The notes under the pieces are model-generated. The model did not search any database and was not told the DNA's origin. It saw nothing but the letters and a program-made list of their open reading frames with translations. A stretch of DNA of 64,000 nucleotides. Origin: Haliotis asinina. Lineage: Eukaryota; Mollusca; Gastropoda; Lepetellida; Haliotidae. Location of the stretch: positions 9,221,501-9,285,500 of the forward strand of contig NC_090287.1 of assembly GCF_037392515.1 (NCBI RefSeq). The letters run 5' to 3'. Both the position numbers and the translations under genes were made by a program. Shown one piece after another: positions 40,054 to 51,040 of the stretch. Positions within the stretch are counted from its first letter, which is position 1. Each line of letters opens with the position of its first letter.

Positions 40054-41179
40054 GCAAGCCTGTTTTTGTGTGGCGCCTACATATATATATTTCTCTGTAT
40101 ATTGCTTGTGTTATATATACAGGGGAAAAATTTACAGTAGACTACCTTTAAAACAAATACGCTTATAACGCACAAACTGATATAAAGCATGGTGGCAGTG
40201 TAACTACTGTGTCAGTCAGAATGTGTATAACGAACTACGGATATGAAAACTAGCGTTCCATTTGAGTTACTCTATTTTAAAGCTTATATTACTGACGGCG
40301 CTGCTACAAGCTACTGTAAATACTGAACAACAAATCTGTTCTGACTCTGTCTCTGACTCTGCATCCCACAAAAGGCACAAACCCATAATCGTGGGTTCAA
40401 ATGACGTTTCGAGGATTTTCAGCACCATACCTGTGTTCAAGGCTTTCAAATGCCATATGTCTCAGTTCTGCATGATTGCTAGCTTCCCTCCACCCACGCT
40501 CACCTGCCCCCCTACCTACTGGAATACCGTTCAAACCTAGCTATTCACTCACTCACTCACTCAGCGATACATGTCAGCAAATGACCCTCCGCGTTACAAG
40601 TCTGGTGATCCTCTTTCTGGGACTTGGTCTGCTTCTTACCGACTCGGATGCACGCTTCCTGAAGACTCAGGGCCGTGTTATGATTATATGACTCGCTTCT
40701 ACTTCGACAACAAGAAAGGTGTCTACAGGAGGTTCGGATATGGAGGTTGTCAAGGGAATTCCAACAACTTCAACATCCTGCATGAATACCAAGCTATATG
40801 TGGGGGTACGTATTACTACAGCCATTATACCCACTAACGTATTAGAACAGGGTTTTAAGAGACGACTTATTTTTAAGAGACCTTACGCTCGGCACATTGA
40901 ATACCCATGTAAAGCACGCTCTACCATCAATACCTCGAAAGCTGTGTGTCGAACACTTATATGCTGCGTAGGCACCAGGCACATTAAGGTATGAATTTCA
41001 TAATTACAGTATTTACACTACACAAATGAACCTTTCTTGAAGTGTCATGACACAGACTTTCAGGCCAATCATGTCCTGTTGGACGTCGGTGCTTGAACTT
41101 GAACATTATATTTTATGTGCAAGGTTACTAGTCGAATTCATCGAAGTCGAGTCAGAATTCATCTTGTTCAATCTCAAGG

Positions 41180-41730
41180 CCAATGGCTGCACGTGCAATA
41201 GGGAACGGCAGTCCGTCTCTCCTCGATACCATCAAAAGAAGGCTGTGTGCTGCTGGACAGTGGGACCTCGTCCGATCACGTGTCCTTTTCTCACAGATAG
41301 CCGCGGACAGGAATGTATTGCGTGGTTCATGCTCCAGGAATACTGCAAGTTGATGAAAGACGCAATCTACGACATGTCTTCGATGCCCATTGTCGTCTAT
41401 TATGACGAGTTATATCGCCAGGGGATTATCCAAGTACATGTAGTTGAAACCTTTGGTGTTGGCTTAGTGATGGTGTGGGGTTGCGTTTCCTGTAACACCG
41501 GTGATCAGCATTGTGCCACATTTTGATAACCATCCCTTTGCCAGTCGCTGGATACTCAACTGTATACCTCGCTGCTCTCGATCCGTCAATGCTCATTTGC
41601 AGAACAACGCAATCTAAAGAGTATCATTGCCACCAAGGCGCCCCATAAAATATCTGTGGGCATCTTCAACGCCACATCCGAGCTAGATATCCTGCTGTTC
41701 AGTATCTGCACAGATCGATGCAGGCATTTC
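41180..41730 (+). mobile_element. decayed Tc1/mariner transposase relic in intron 2 of gene A
   Basis: Short stretches resemble Tc1-type transposase in order but in different frames: TIKRRLCAAGQWDLVRSRVL, VVETFGVGLVMVWGCVS (the conserved VMVWG block) and a RPIKYLWAS block where the family has SPDLNPIEHLWD. The catalytic acidic residues are not preserved in one frame. Too decayed to define ends. Confidence 0.5.
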
Positions 41731-42169
41731 GTGATTAATCATCCCAGTCTAACTGCTGATATATTTCGTATTTCGAATGTCAGTAACGCAGTCAGATATT
41801 CTAGAATTATTATCCTCCCACACCGGCAGTTTAACTTTAACAAAGAGAATAACCAGTCTCGATCATTCAGTGAAATCATTACTACAATTACAAAGATAGT
41901 GGCAGTAGGTATGGCATGAAACTTGGAGCATAGTAAGGAAATACTCCATTCATATTTACTGGTTTTTCACCTAAGTCGTTTCTCGTATATATGACGAGCA
42001 TTGAAAGTGTGAAAGGCACGGTGGGACATAGAAAGAAGCAACGGCACCCGTGCATTTGTAGTGTAATGCCATATCACTATTAATCTTAGATAAGCGCGAC
42101 AATGATTGAGGAAGAATCAATTATCAGTTAATCTACGGGAGACTTTTTGAGCGGAAAAAGGGTATGTAG

Positions 42170-42392
42170 TTTTACGTCGAACTTAACTCTGTTTTTCAAC
42201 TCTACACTGAACGGAACTCTATTTTTCAACTCTACACTGAACGAAACTCTATTTTTCAAATCTACACTGAACGAAACTCTATTTTTCAAATCTACACTGA
42301 GCTGAACTCTATGTTTCAACTCTACACTGAACGGAACTCTATTTTTTTAACTCTACACTGAACGGAACTCTATTTTTCAACTCTACACTGCA
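42170..42392. repeat. 30-bp tandem repeat, ~7-8 copies, in intron 2 of gene A
   Basis: Units of GAACTCTATTTTTCAACTCT plus ACACTGAACG with few changes. Confidence 0.92.
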
Positions 42393-42732
42393 GTGAACTC
42401 AGGCCGCAGACAGCGGCGGCATATGAGGTCAGATACACCGGCATGTGAGGTCATATATGTGTTACAATTAAATATATCCGTATGGTTACGTAGAATGTAT
42501 GTGTAGTTGGGTATTGTGTATATATTGATGAATAAATAATGCATGATATATATATAACGCATATCGTCAAGATCAAGCAAATCTTAATATTTAGGCATGG
42601 GCGTGTGCTGTGGTAATTTGATGTTTTTTTTATTTACATTAGCGGATCATAGAATTCTGTTTAATCTTTTTGTTTGAAATTTAGCGATATGTTGTATCGG
42701 GTGTATAGTAATATTCTGTTAATGTCCTCCAG

Positions 42733-42932
42733 GTGTTGACCAATGCAAACAACGTCCAGATCCAGGACATTGCTTTGCCAGCATCCTACGTTTCTTCTAT
42801 GACCAGTTCAGAGGAACATGCAGACCATTTATCTATGGAGGATGTGGAGGCAACTACAATAACTTCCTCACTAAACAACAGTGTCAGTTCCAGTGCAACT
42901 GCTTACCGCTCATTCCCAACAGTCTGGGTTAG
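42733..42932 (+). CDS. Kunitz gene A exon encoding domain 2
   Basis: Acceptor TTAATGTCCTCCAG at 42732, phase 1, stop TAG at 42930-42932. The frame used here differs from the longest open frame at this locus. It encodes a complete Kunitz domain with all six cysteines: QCKQRPDPGHC, Phe at P1 (CFASIL), FFYD, GTCRPFIYGGC, GNYNNF, QQCQFQC, then a short tail NCLPLIPNSLG with one extra Cys. A P1 Phe suggests a chymotrypsin-like target by family rule. AATAAA lies at 42995-43000. The exon belongs to gene A because it is on the same strand, has a matching phase-1 boundary, and the next Kunitz promoter is downstream. Confidence 0.85.
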
Positions 42933-42994
42933 GTGGGAAGCCAATGCATTGTGGTCAAAAAGAAGGCGTTTTATTTCACTGAACAATCTGCAGG

Positions 42995-43000
42995 AATAAA
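42995..43000 (+). terminator. polyadenylation signal of Kunitz gene A
   Basis: AATAAA, 62 nt after the stop codon. Confidence 0.7.
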
Positions 43001-43319
43001 TGTTCTGTGGAACTTTAACGTTTGTTATATAAAATCAGGCATAACTTGCGGCTCTTATGTTTAATTAGCTGACCTCATACGAATCGAGGGATGATTTCAA
43101 CTTTTCACTTTCGAAAGGAATGAGTTTGGATAGAAACCACATTCAATTATTGTATTTTCACAAGTAGCAGTTTGTTGGGGAGAAAATGAACGTGGACATT
43201 TGACGTTTTCAGACATGTAGGCTGACAGGAAAAGCATCATAATATTGGAAGGTTCGTAACTGGGACAATCGTATCCCAGGAATCCAAGGGTATTAACAAG
43301 TAACTGGTAAACTGGTATC

Positions 43320-44380
43320 CAAAAGAAACGCCACCAAATATTTTTTCTGGTCTAAAACAAAACGTACGCAAAATATGGTAACATTACGTGTTTTATTGTA
43401 AGAAGCAGTCATTCAGCATTTTAAAAGACTGAGTATTTAATGGATAACAAAAAGAAAAACGATGCAGCTTGTGATCTAATATCACATGAATGACACTGGT
43501 GCAATATTCAGTATTCGATAACCAGTGCAGAATCGAATAGGAGCTTTTACAAATTTCTGGGCAGCACATATTGTTCAATACCGGATGTGGCCACCCCTAT
43601 CAGTGATGCAGACCCTAACACGACGTCGAACAGAGTAGGTAAGTCTTTCTGCTTCTTGATTAGGGATACGACACCATTCCTTTTGCAGGGAGCTGCCAAA
43701 ACGTTTCTTTGGCTCATTTTGACGTTTCCGAATATGACGTCCCAGCTGATGCTCAATTTGGGGACAGATCTTGAAGAGTTTGAACTTGTGTTCGTCAATA
43801 ACTTTCACTCTTCGCCAGTTTCGCTGCTGCCAGTGTCGCAAAGTCCTGGTTCATTTCGATCTGGCACGTCATGCCCTTGAAAGGTTGATTGGCACGGAGA
43901 CCTCAATTCCTCAGTTGAAACAGCCGTATATACCCGTCCTCTTTTTGGGTAGTGACCTTCAGTATACCTCTCTTTTGGCCTGTCTGCAGTACTGCCAGTC
44001 TGACATAGACAGTGGATTTGCAGCATCCCATGGTCGTAGCCACATGCTCTTGTGTCTGTTCCATCTGTAACATAGCGGTTGCTCTATCCCTCTACTCTGG
44101 TGTTAAACGAGGCATGTTCCAGGTTGTCAATCGATTAAAATGATGTGAGAGAATATACCTGGTTAGTTTTTATACCCTAATTTGGTACGGTACCTTTGTG
44201 CACAGTTTCTGCTTTATTCTTAAAAATTCGGACTTTTTCACAAAATACAAAATGCAAGTGCAAGTGTTCTCTGGGAATAGATGTGTTGTGTTCGAGAGAT
44301 GTGTTTTTCGCTATTTTCAAATAGACTGACAATTATTTTGACAATTTACAGTCGTTTTTATTTTGGTGGCGTTCCGTATG
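43320..44380 (-). mobile_element. defective Tc1/mariner-like transposon with terminal inverted repeats
   Basis: Inverted ends: AAACGCCACCAAAT near 43326 and ATTTTGGTGGCGTT near 44359. Minus-strand start ATG at 44115 (MPRLTPE...) opens a helix-turn-helix DNA-binding region (HVATTMGCCKSTV), then frames shift. The C-terminal end survives at 43760-43575 (LQKEWCRIPNQE, then SVRRRVRVCITDRGGHIRY), a typical Tc1-family C-terminus. The element is ~1.06 kb and most of the catalytic core is missing, so this is an internally deleted, frameshifted copy. Confidence 0.8.
43575..44115 (-). pseudogene. Tc1-like transposase remnant
   Basis: N-terminal helix-turn-helix and C-terminal tail are recognisable, but several stops and frame changes separate them and the DDE core is deleted. 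Not expected to be active. Confidence 0.75.
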
Positions 44381-44764
44381 ACCCCTAGTTCATATTCGGA
44401 CATTGTTGCTCACCACCATTATGTAAACTGACCATTCTACAAATCGTGTCGACCGCCTCCGCTGTTTACTCTGATGTCGTGCATCATCGACAACGTTAAA
44501 CCAACAGACCTGCTGGTTGCAACCTTACCGGTGATCGGTATTGGGAGATGATACAAGGTCTCCCTGCGATGTGCCCGCATCGAGTATCCATGCTGAAATT
44601 CAACACGAAGAAAACGAATTTCTTCCTCTGGTCAAAAGATGTGAGTTGCTAGGAGAATAAACGGTGCGCCCCTGGCTCGAGGTGTATCTGAAGCGGACAT
44701 AAAATGTTTACCTTGAAAGAAATGTCTATTGTTAAGATCTGTGTGTGTCTGTCTTGTTCAAATT

Positions 44765-44951
44765 CGCGGTGGTCCGTAAACAATCGAGTCTGGACCAGTG
44801 ATCACAAGCACGATTATCGATCTGTTCAAATGGGATACAACAGCACGTGTCGACCAAGTTAGTGAGTTTGATCACTCGATCCCGTTAGTCGCTTCATACG
44901 ACAAGTATGGGTAGCTGAAGATCATTTCTAACCCGGATCTTCACGGGTTAG
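44765..44951 (-). mobile_element. SINE family B, partial copy
   Basis: GTAAACAATCGAGTCTGGAC, GTGTCGACCAAGTTAGTGAG, GATCCCGTTAGTCGCTTCAT and GATCTTCACGGGTT in order. Confidence 0.85.
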
Positions 44952-45029
44952 GAAATAAAAAGAGGTACGTACGTTGTCTCCTGTGAGTTGGAGATAATAC
45001 TTCTTTGTGAAAGGGAATATCGTGAACAA

Positions 45030-45135
45030 AGCCGATCTCAGTGATTGTCATTATTGCTTCAAATAAAATCGATCTCAGTGTCTGTCATTGATATTTGAAA
45101 CAAAGGCGATCTAAGTGAATGTCAATATTTAAATG
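45030..45135. repeat. ~41-bp imperfect tandem repeat, three copies
   Basis: Three copies of (C)GATCTCAGTG.(T/A)TGTCAT followed by an AT-rich segment. Confidence 0.6.
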
Positions 45136-45699
45136 CAGCCTGCCGGCCAAATCACGGTCGTTCACTTCACTTACACAAATAAAATCCTTAAATTAGAAAC
45201 CCATTACTTGTTCTTCACCACAATCTCTCCATGTGGACGGACATCTTTAAGATTTACAGTTGTGGGATAACCGTTCTCTTGTTATGAAGTTCTCTCCATC
45301 CTTGTTTTCTTTAAGTTGCAGTTCAAATAGACTACCAATAGATATATGCACTTAAGGAGCTATTTGACATTCACTTTGAGGACGGATTCCAGTGCATTAG
45401 TTTGTGACATGTGGGTAAGAAGGAGCCAAACCAAGTAGATCTCGCCAGGTATTTTACCTGAAGCTTCAGATAGATAGATCATGTAATGTAAGTCAATAAT
45501 GATCCAAGTCCTTTCTCACAAGCAATATATACAAAAGAAGCCCGTGAAAGCATCCGATTAGTTTGAATCATGTAAACAGATGAATACTGACAAATTACGC
45601 TTCGCAAGCCTGAGTGATCAGTTGATGACGTCAACTTTCAAACAGTCAGTCTTCCCTTTATGTCAATCTACGACAGCTTGGCTGATGCATGCCGTTGTA

Positions 45700-45812
45700 G
45701 CTCAGTAGTGCTGACGTTGATGCCTTTCATTGGATCATCTGGTCCAGACTAGATTACTAGTATTTACAGACCTTCGTCCCTGGTAGGAATATTGCTGAGT
45801 GCGGTGTTCAAC
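45700..45812 (+). mobile_element. SINE family B, 3' part
   Basis: CATCTGGTCCAGACTAGATT, then AGGAATATTGCTGAGTGCGG. Confidence 0.75.
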
Positions 45813-45819
45813 AAGGAAC

Positions 45820-47240
45820 AAATTCTACAAAGATATTAAAAGCATCAAACGACTCTCTTGTTCTAAAGCTTTTCGTTCAGCGTTGTCTGAGAGTAGTTAT
45901 TGAAGGAATGCTCGTGTTAGTAGGAATGGAGATGTGACAGGAGATTTAATATCACGAAAATGATTATATTTCTAGATTTCATTTTCGATGTATTATAGGA
46001 ACTGATATATTATTATCCTAATTTCTAAAACAAATTTGTCGCTTCTAGCATAAGCCGTGGCTTTACTAAGTGTCTAAGGGTGACTTCATGTTGAAGACTC
46101 AGATCATATCAGATGTATGGAATTCAAAAATAGTTTCAACCATTCAGCGTCATTCTTCAGTGTTATAGTTTAATTGTGTCAGATCAAATGCATTTGTATA
46201 TGTAGAGCCAGGAAAGCAATACCAAAGGCGAGTCTGTCCAGCTACTGATCATTGAAACTGTTTTCGCAATCGCCTAGTGCCGTCCTTTTTTTAATTATCA
46301 TTTGTGTAATTTCAATCCTTTTTGCCTTTGTCAAGTGAAAATTGTTTCAACGTATTACCAGACTGGTAACGCTTCTTACTGACATATCCTGATGATAATA
46401 AATAACAACATCTGTCACAATCGTGTCTGCCTTAACCGTCAAGCCTTTCTAATGAACCTGGGTACATCCTAGACTTTATGCTTGCTTTCTCAGCAGCACT
46501 GAAATGTATCTTCACCGGCGATATTGTCAACGCATGGTATGTGTTCGACGTGGAAATAAATAAGACGAATAATGCGTTGACAAAGACGAAGGATAGATTG
46601 AGTTCAAAAGATTTGTTGACTATATATACATTGCATGATAAACAGCATGCTAGTGCTGCTCGCCGTCGTCCCTGCGCAGACAGTCAGAATACCAGTCTGC
46701 ATGACAATACAGATGTGAGCATGTATACAGGTTTTGACAACAATGGACAGGCAAAGACTCAACAATGACAGACAGAGACACAATAGCACATGACGCAGTT
46801 GATGTGACGGCAGACCCTGCCGAGGGGGATGATTAATTAGTGAAAGTGGCTGACAAGAAAATGTACACTGCAGTATTGATGAGGATTACGTATGCAGATT
46901 AACGTCATGGAAATGATTACAATTAAATCTCACGTGGCTTGGGTGGATGTTTTGTGGTTTTTTTTAGTTTTTTAGAAATACTTGAAGGAAGACTGTTCTG
47001 AATTTGACGTTTTGACAATAACACCGACCCCAAGTTAAGGAACACCCAATTTGAGTAGGGACGGGGAGCAAAGGGTTTAGTCTACACAAAAAGCTGATAG
47101 AGAACATCTGATTGTGGTGTAATAAATAGTGATTCTGGTGACAGGTGATTCCGTCACGGTCTCCTCCTGTCCCATCCATCATCAACTGAAAAGAGAGTAG
47201 ACGTTAAGTGGGGACACGGTGTTCAATCACAATCTTCTAC
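45820..47240. other. intergenic stretch between Kunitz genes A and B
   Basis: No Kunitz exon or other domain seen in any frame. The 96-codon frame at 46478-46768 is unrecognised. Confidence 0.4.
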
Positions 47241-47244
47241 GTCA

Positions 47245-47254
47245 ATCAATCATG
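47245..47254 (+). promoter_or_regulatory. upstream promoter motif of Kunitz gene B
   Basis: ATCAATCATG, 31 bp before TATA (47276), the same sequence and offset as in gene A. Confidence 0.5.
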
Positions 47255-47275
47255 TTATGTCCCATCAAGGTCGAC

Positions 47276-47329
47276 TATATATACTCTCTTCATAAAGGAC
47301 AGTTTCAAAAGAGACCTGAGAAAAAATCA
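47276..47329 (+). promoter_or_regulatory. TATA box and non-coding first exon of Kunitz gene B
   Basis: TATATATAC at 47276. Donor ATCA|GTAAGTTGG begins at 47330, 54 nt later. The expected start is near 47306, giving a ~24-nt 5' untranslated exon. Intron 1 (47330-47659) ends at TCTCTCCACAG. Confidence 0.7.
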
Positions 47330-47663
47330 GTAAGTTGGTGTTTGCTCTTGATACTTGTGAATTGTAAAAATCATTATTTCCGTTTATAAGAAGTAATTGT
47401 TACGGTCAGTGCATAATCTCACTTCGAAACATGAACTCTTTCACAACCTTTAATCATTAAACTCAACGCCTGGTACAAATTAACAAATAAGCATTGAACA
47501 GTCAATTCCATCATCACGATAAATGATGATGTTTAATTACAAAATATCCTTAACCTTTGGTGACCGCAAGGCAAAGTTAATACTTTCGTATTATATACTC
47601 AATTATGATATGTATAAGATATGAATGTATATAATATATATATATCTGTCTCTCCACAGCGAG

Positions 47664-47907
47664 ATGTCTCTCCACGGTGCAACTCTGATTGCTGTCCTAG
47701 CTGGGCTTGTTCTTCTCACCTCAGCCCAGTACCACATTAACCCCTACCGGTGCCAGCTTCCTAAGGCCACAGGTCATTGTTTAGGATCGATTCCGCGGTA
47801 CTACTTTAACTACCGACTTGGTATATGCGAGAAGTTCATCTACGGAGGCTGTGCCGGAAACTCGAACAACTTCCACACTTTGAATGAATGCCGCGCCGTC
47901 TGTGGAG
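47664..47907 (+). CDS. Kunitz gene B exon: signal peptide and domain 1
   Basis: Signal core LIAVLAGLVLLTSA, linker QYHINPYR, then a standard domain: CQLPKATGHC, Leu at P1 (CLGSIP), RYYFNYRLGIC, EKFIYGGC, AGNSNNFHTLNEC, RAVC. All six cysteines are at canonical spacing. P1 Leu is compatible with elastase- or chymotrypsin-like targets by family rule. Confidence 0.93.
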
Positions 47908-49124
47908 GTACGTGATGATGCAGTAAATGACTGTCCTTATGGATCATGTCATGGAGTGTAGGAAAATATCTATTTGTGCTTGTTTCGTTATGAATCGTGC
48001 CATGCAGTGTAGGAAGATATTCACACTGTCAAATCCGTATGTGGGAATACATACCTGGGATTTTGTCTTCAGAGTCTCTTCACATGCACAGGACAGTTCT
48101 ACTCAAAAATTAAAATCCACTTTTCTTGTTTTTATATAAGTCGGTATCTCCTGTCTGTTGATTATTTTGAAGACTTGTCTGCATGTGTGAGGTATCAGGC
48201 AACAAATGGTGAGTGAGTGAGTGAGTGAGTGAGTTTAGTTTTACGTCGCACTTAGCAATATTCCAGCTATATGGCGACGGTCTGTAAATAATCGAGTCTG
48301 AACCAGACAATCCAGTGATCAACAACATGAGCATCGATCTGCGCAATTGGGAACCGATGACATGTGTCAACCAAGTCAGCTAGTCTGACCACCCGATCCC
48401 GTTAGTCGCCTCTTACGACAAGCATAGTCACCTTTTATGGCAAGCATGGGTTGCTGAAGGCCTATTCTACCCCGGGGCCTTCACGGGTCTCAGGCAACAA
48501 ATAATGCCTTTTGTGAGTGGCTATACCGCTCCGGCACGCCATGGTTACTATGCCTGTAACGATGCATCCAACTATCGATGAATTGTAAATGATGAGTCTC
48601 CGATAGCAATTAATCGAAGAAACGAAAATCTATCGATGATTCGACTGCCTGCGTGATAATCGATAGTTTCGTAACTGACTGTAATTTAATTAAATCTGTC
48701 TTTGATTTACTTTTGTTATTTGGGTGCAGTTTATGTTTTATCTGTTTACTTGATCTGGGTTACAAATATTCCTGTCAGTTATTAAGAGAGACGGAAACTA
48801 TTTCATGCACCGAACCCGGCATATTGTGTCACCAGCGAACGTCTCCATCTCACAACCACCTTTCCATCACCAGTGTCACATCTCACATACTATTTGTAAT
48901 TTTATTTTATCTTTGCAGTTCCGAGATGATTAATTATAATATATCTTATTTCAGGAGAAGACCTTTGTTTGCAACCTGTTCTTCAAGGTGTTGGCCGGGG
49001 ATACTACCCTCGGTACTTCTATGACTATTATTCTGGCACCTGCCGAAGATTTGTGTACTCAGGGAGAGGGGGCAACTGCAACAACTTCCACACTCTTCAG
49101 GACTGTCAGTTCCAGTGCTGTTAA
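47664..49124 (+). CDS. Kunitz gene B: secreted protein with two Kunitz domains (137 aa)
   Basis: Coding exons are 47664-47907 and 48955-49124, joined by a phase-1 intron (TGTGGAG|GTACGT ... TTATTTCAG). The ATG at 47664 is chosen over an in-frame one at 47625 because an acceptor (CTCTCCACAG) lies between them and because the signal peptide (residues 1-21, ending LLTSA) starts there. Domain 1 follows directly in the same exon, unlike C and D. The mature protein should be secreted, ~116 aa. Kunitz domains bind serine proteases through the residue after Cys14, or act as channel blockers or matrix proteins; which applies here is unknown. Domain 2 is atypical (see its exon). Same-strand neighbours are A upstream and C downstream. 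Confidence 0.92.
48208..48489 (-). mobile_element. SINE family B, full-length copy in gene B intron 2
   Basis: 282 bp, GTGAGTGAG... to CCTTCACGGGTC, with a perfect 13-bp target duplication TCAGGCAACAAAT at 48195-48207 and 48490-48502. Among the best-preserved copies in the window, so a recent insertion. Confidence 0.94.
48955..49124 (+). CDS. Kunitz gene B exon: domain 2 lacking the Cys14-Cys38 pair
   Basis: Reads EDLCLQPVLQGVGRGYYPRY, then FYDYYSGTC, RRFVYSGRGGNC, NNFHTLQDC, QFQCC and stop. By BPTI numbering Cys5, 30, 51 and 55 are kept, Cys14 is Gly and Cys38 is Arg, so both partners of one disulfide are gone. Two extra cysteines appear at positions 42 and 56. The fold signature (YFYD, F33, Y35, NNF, C51-x3-C55) is retained. 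Loss of exactly this pair is known in conkunitzin-S1 of cone snails. Confidence 0.9.
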
Positions 49125-49265
49125 ACTCAGGGAAGCACCGAATGGGTTGCGGAAGTTCCTGGTGCTTCCGGCGAATCAACTTTAACGTGGAGTCGCCAAT
49201 GCATATTCAGCTTTATATATTCTTACTGTGACACTTGGTAGTGACACTACACAAATATTTTCCAT

Positions 49266-49271
49266 AATAAA
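49266..49271 (+). terminator. polyadenylation signal of Kunitz gene B
   Basis: AATAAA, about 140 nt after the stop. Confidence 0.65.
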
Positions 49272-49279
49272 TGTAACAA

Positions 49280-50930
49280 GTTATATTCGGACTTGTCATG
49301 TATGTACAGCGGCGTCTTGGTCGAATGGCTTGAGAATCTGAAATTTGTTCAGTCTATGAGTTTCATGTTACAGTACGATGTGTACGAACATTTACTCCCT
49401 ACATAATGTAATGCGACCATCAGTTCAAACGGCACAAATGTCTTTCGTCTGTACAAAATGGCGTGTCTTGAAGTAGTCTCAGTTACAAGGAGAGGTTATG
49501 CTGGTATATTAACAACATTCATGTCAACAACACACATTCGAACACACACGTACACAATCTAGAGTAAGATACTTTTTATTATTTAGACGGATGCCTCAGT
49601 TTGAAATCGCCAGATATGGACCAAATCGAGGCTAAATGTGGAAGCAACACATTCGGAAAGTTATACACGTTACGTCATTCTATAGCAAGATGTTGGTTAC
49701 GGACAGATGTGTCATGTTCTGGGCCTGCACCAAACCGAGGCTAAATGCTCAAGCACGTTATCAGTGCCCAACCTGACTACGGTTGCAGTTCCGAGATGAT
49801 TACAAATGAGACTGCCACGAAGTAGTACATATTGAATCACGCACACATTGTGGTCATTGTGAAGGGATGATGACGGATTGTCATTTCTGATGCCCTTGTA
49901 CTAGAAACCATGTCTTGTTATTATCTGATGACGTAGATTGTGCGCTTAAGGCGGTTCAGAGACGCAACAGGTAATCAATGTGACACTCTTGTCAAGCACT
50001 GGCTCAGAAGCTGTAATGTATGCACATGAAGATTAACCAAGCACCACCCACTTTCTTATATCAGAAAACACTACATGTTGTATGTGCTTTGAAATACAAA
50101 CACCGCGTGTTAAAATGGTACGATTACATGGTAATAAAAACAATTGCCGTTCAGTAAAACGAGTTTGATCCCGACAAAGCTAAAAGGAAAGATTTTTAAT
50201 CTTGCATTCGAACCTATGAGAACAAGGACAACATGTATATTGAACGGTGATAAAGTGTTTAAGGACTTGCTTTCAACGGTAATGTATTCCACTGTATACC
50301 ATTGTTACCATGACACACACCATCAATGCTATAATACATGAAATCTTGACAGTCTCACAGTAAATGAAAAGAACTTCTGAGAATACTAGAAAATTGCAAT
50401 GTGTGGCTGGGTGAAAGATAAAGTCATCAGAAATATGGACCCCAATTTCTAATGCAAAAGTATTAACATCTACATTTTAATCGTGAAAACAATTCGGCCA
50501 TTATGCAAAAATATTGTTTTTTCGTTAGTAATGTTCATTTAAACATACTTAAACGTTGAGTAGGCCTGTCACTGCTAACATGCTGGAGGCAAGCAGTGTC
50601 CTGTCATTACTTTACATGTGACATTCTTGATGTTTTGACTGTCAAACTGTGGTGTTTGGTTTCATGTTTGTCAGGACCAATTCATGGCGACGTGGTGTGT
50701 CACTGACACCTGTGACAAGGAATGTCATCCTTGTCCCTGTTGTCCATGACATCACAGTTTAACCCCGCACGTGGAATGTCGTTAGTGGTGGTTGCTGCGG
50801 AAGATAAAAGGCGTCAATGATGGTAACCGATGGAGTCGAGTCAAATGTGTTTAGTATGGACATGATTTGGATGGTGCATCTTTAGATTCAGCCTGATGGT
50901 CTTAATCAGGATTCGTTTTGTAGTTGGGTT
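49280..50930. other. intergenic stretch between Kunitz genes B and C
   Basis: No supported gene. Short frames only. Confidence 0.4.
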
Positions 50931-50934
50931 TTGT

Positions 50935-51040
50935 TTGTTGTTTATAGCCACATGTGCATTCAGCAGCATTCCACCAATACGGCTGTGGTCAGTAAATAAT
51001 CGAGTATGGGCTATATAATCCAGTGATCATCACCAAGAGT
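50935..51040 (-). mobile_element. SINE family B, diverged fragment
   Basis: CAGCAGCATTCCACCAATAC, GTCAGTAAATAATCGAGTAT and AATCCAGTGATCATCACC. Confidence 0.65.

Larger units (their letters stand above)
40565..42932 (+). pseudogene. Kunitz gene A: two-domain secreted Kunitz gene, probably frame-broken
   Basis: Coding exon 1 (40565-40805) follows an acceptor in a CACT run (ACTCACTCAG); exon 2 is 42733-42932. ATG 40581 opens a typical signal peptide (MTLRVTSLVILFLGLGLLLT...) of ~24 residues, but that frame stops at 40691. The Kunitz domain 1 frame (first Cys 40649-40651) is offset and continuous instead with an upstream ATG at 40571, whose N-terminus (MSANDPPRYK) is not a signal peptide. Domain 1 has Tyr at positions 30 and 51, where Kunitz domains have a disulfide pair; Cys5, 14, 38 and 55 remain, P1 is Tyr15. 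Splice sites, domain 2 and the poly(A) signal are intact. Most likely a young pseudogene. A 1-2 nt assembly error, or a cytoplasmic 144-aa product from 40571, cannot be excluded. Confidence 0.75.

Noticed and set aside
42733..42999. The 88-codon frame at 42733 as the product
   Set aside because: It is out of phase; the overlapping frame set by the acceptor encodes a perfect six-cysteine Kunitz domain.
46617..46718. A TATA-like box and a 23-codon signal-like frame (ATG 46647) upstream of gene B
   Set aside because: The frame stops almost at once, no Kunitz exon follows, and the upstream motif and donor spacing of the cluster are absent.
47625..47663. Upstream in-frame ATG for gene B
   Set aside because: It lies in predicted intron 1, before the CTCTCCACAG acceptor, and would bury the signal peptide.
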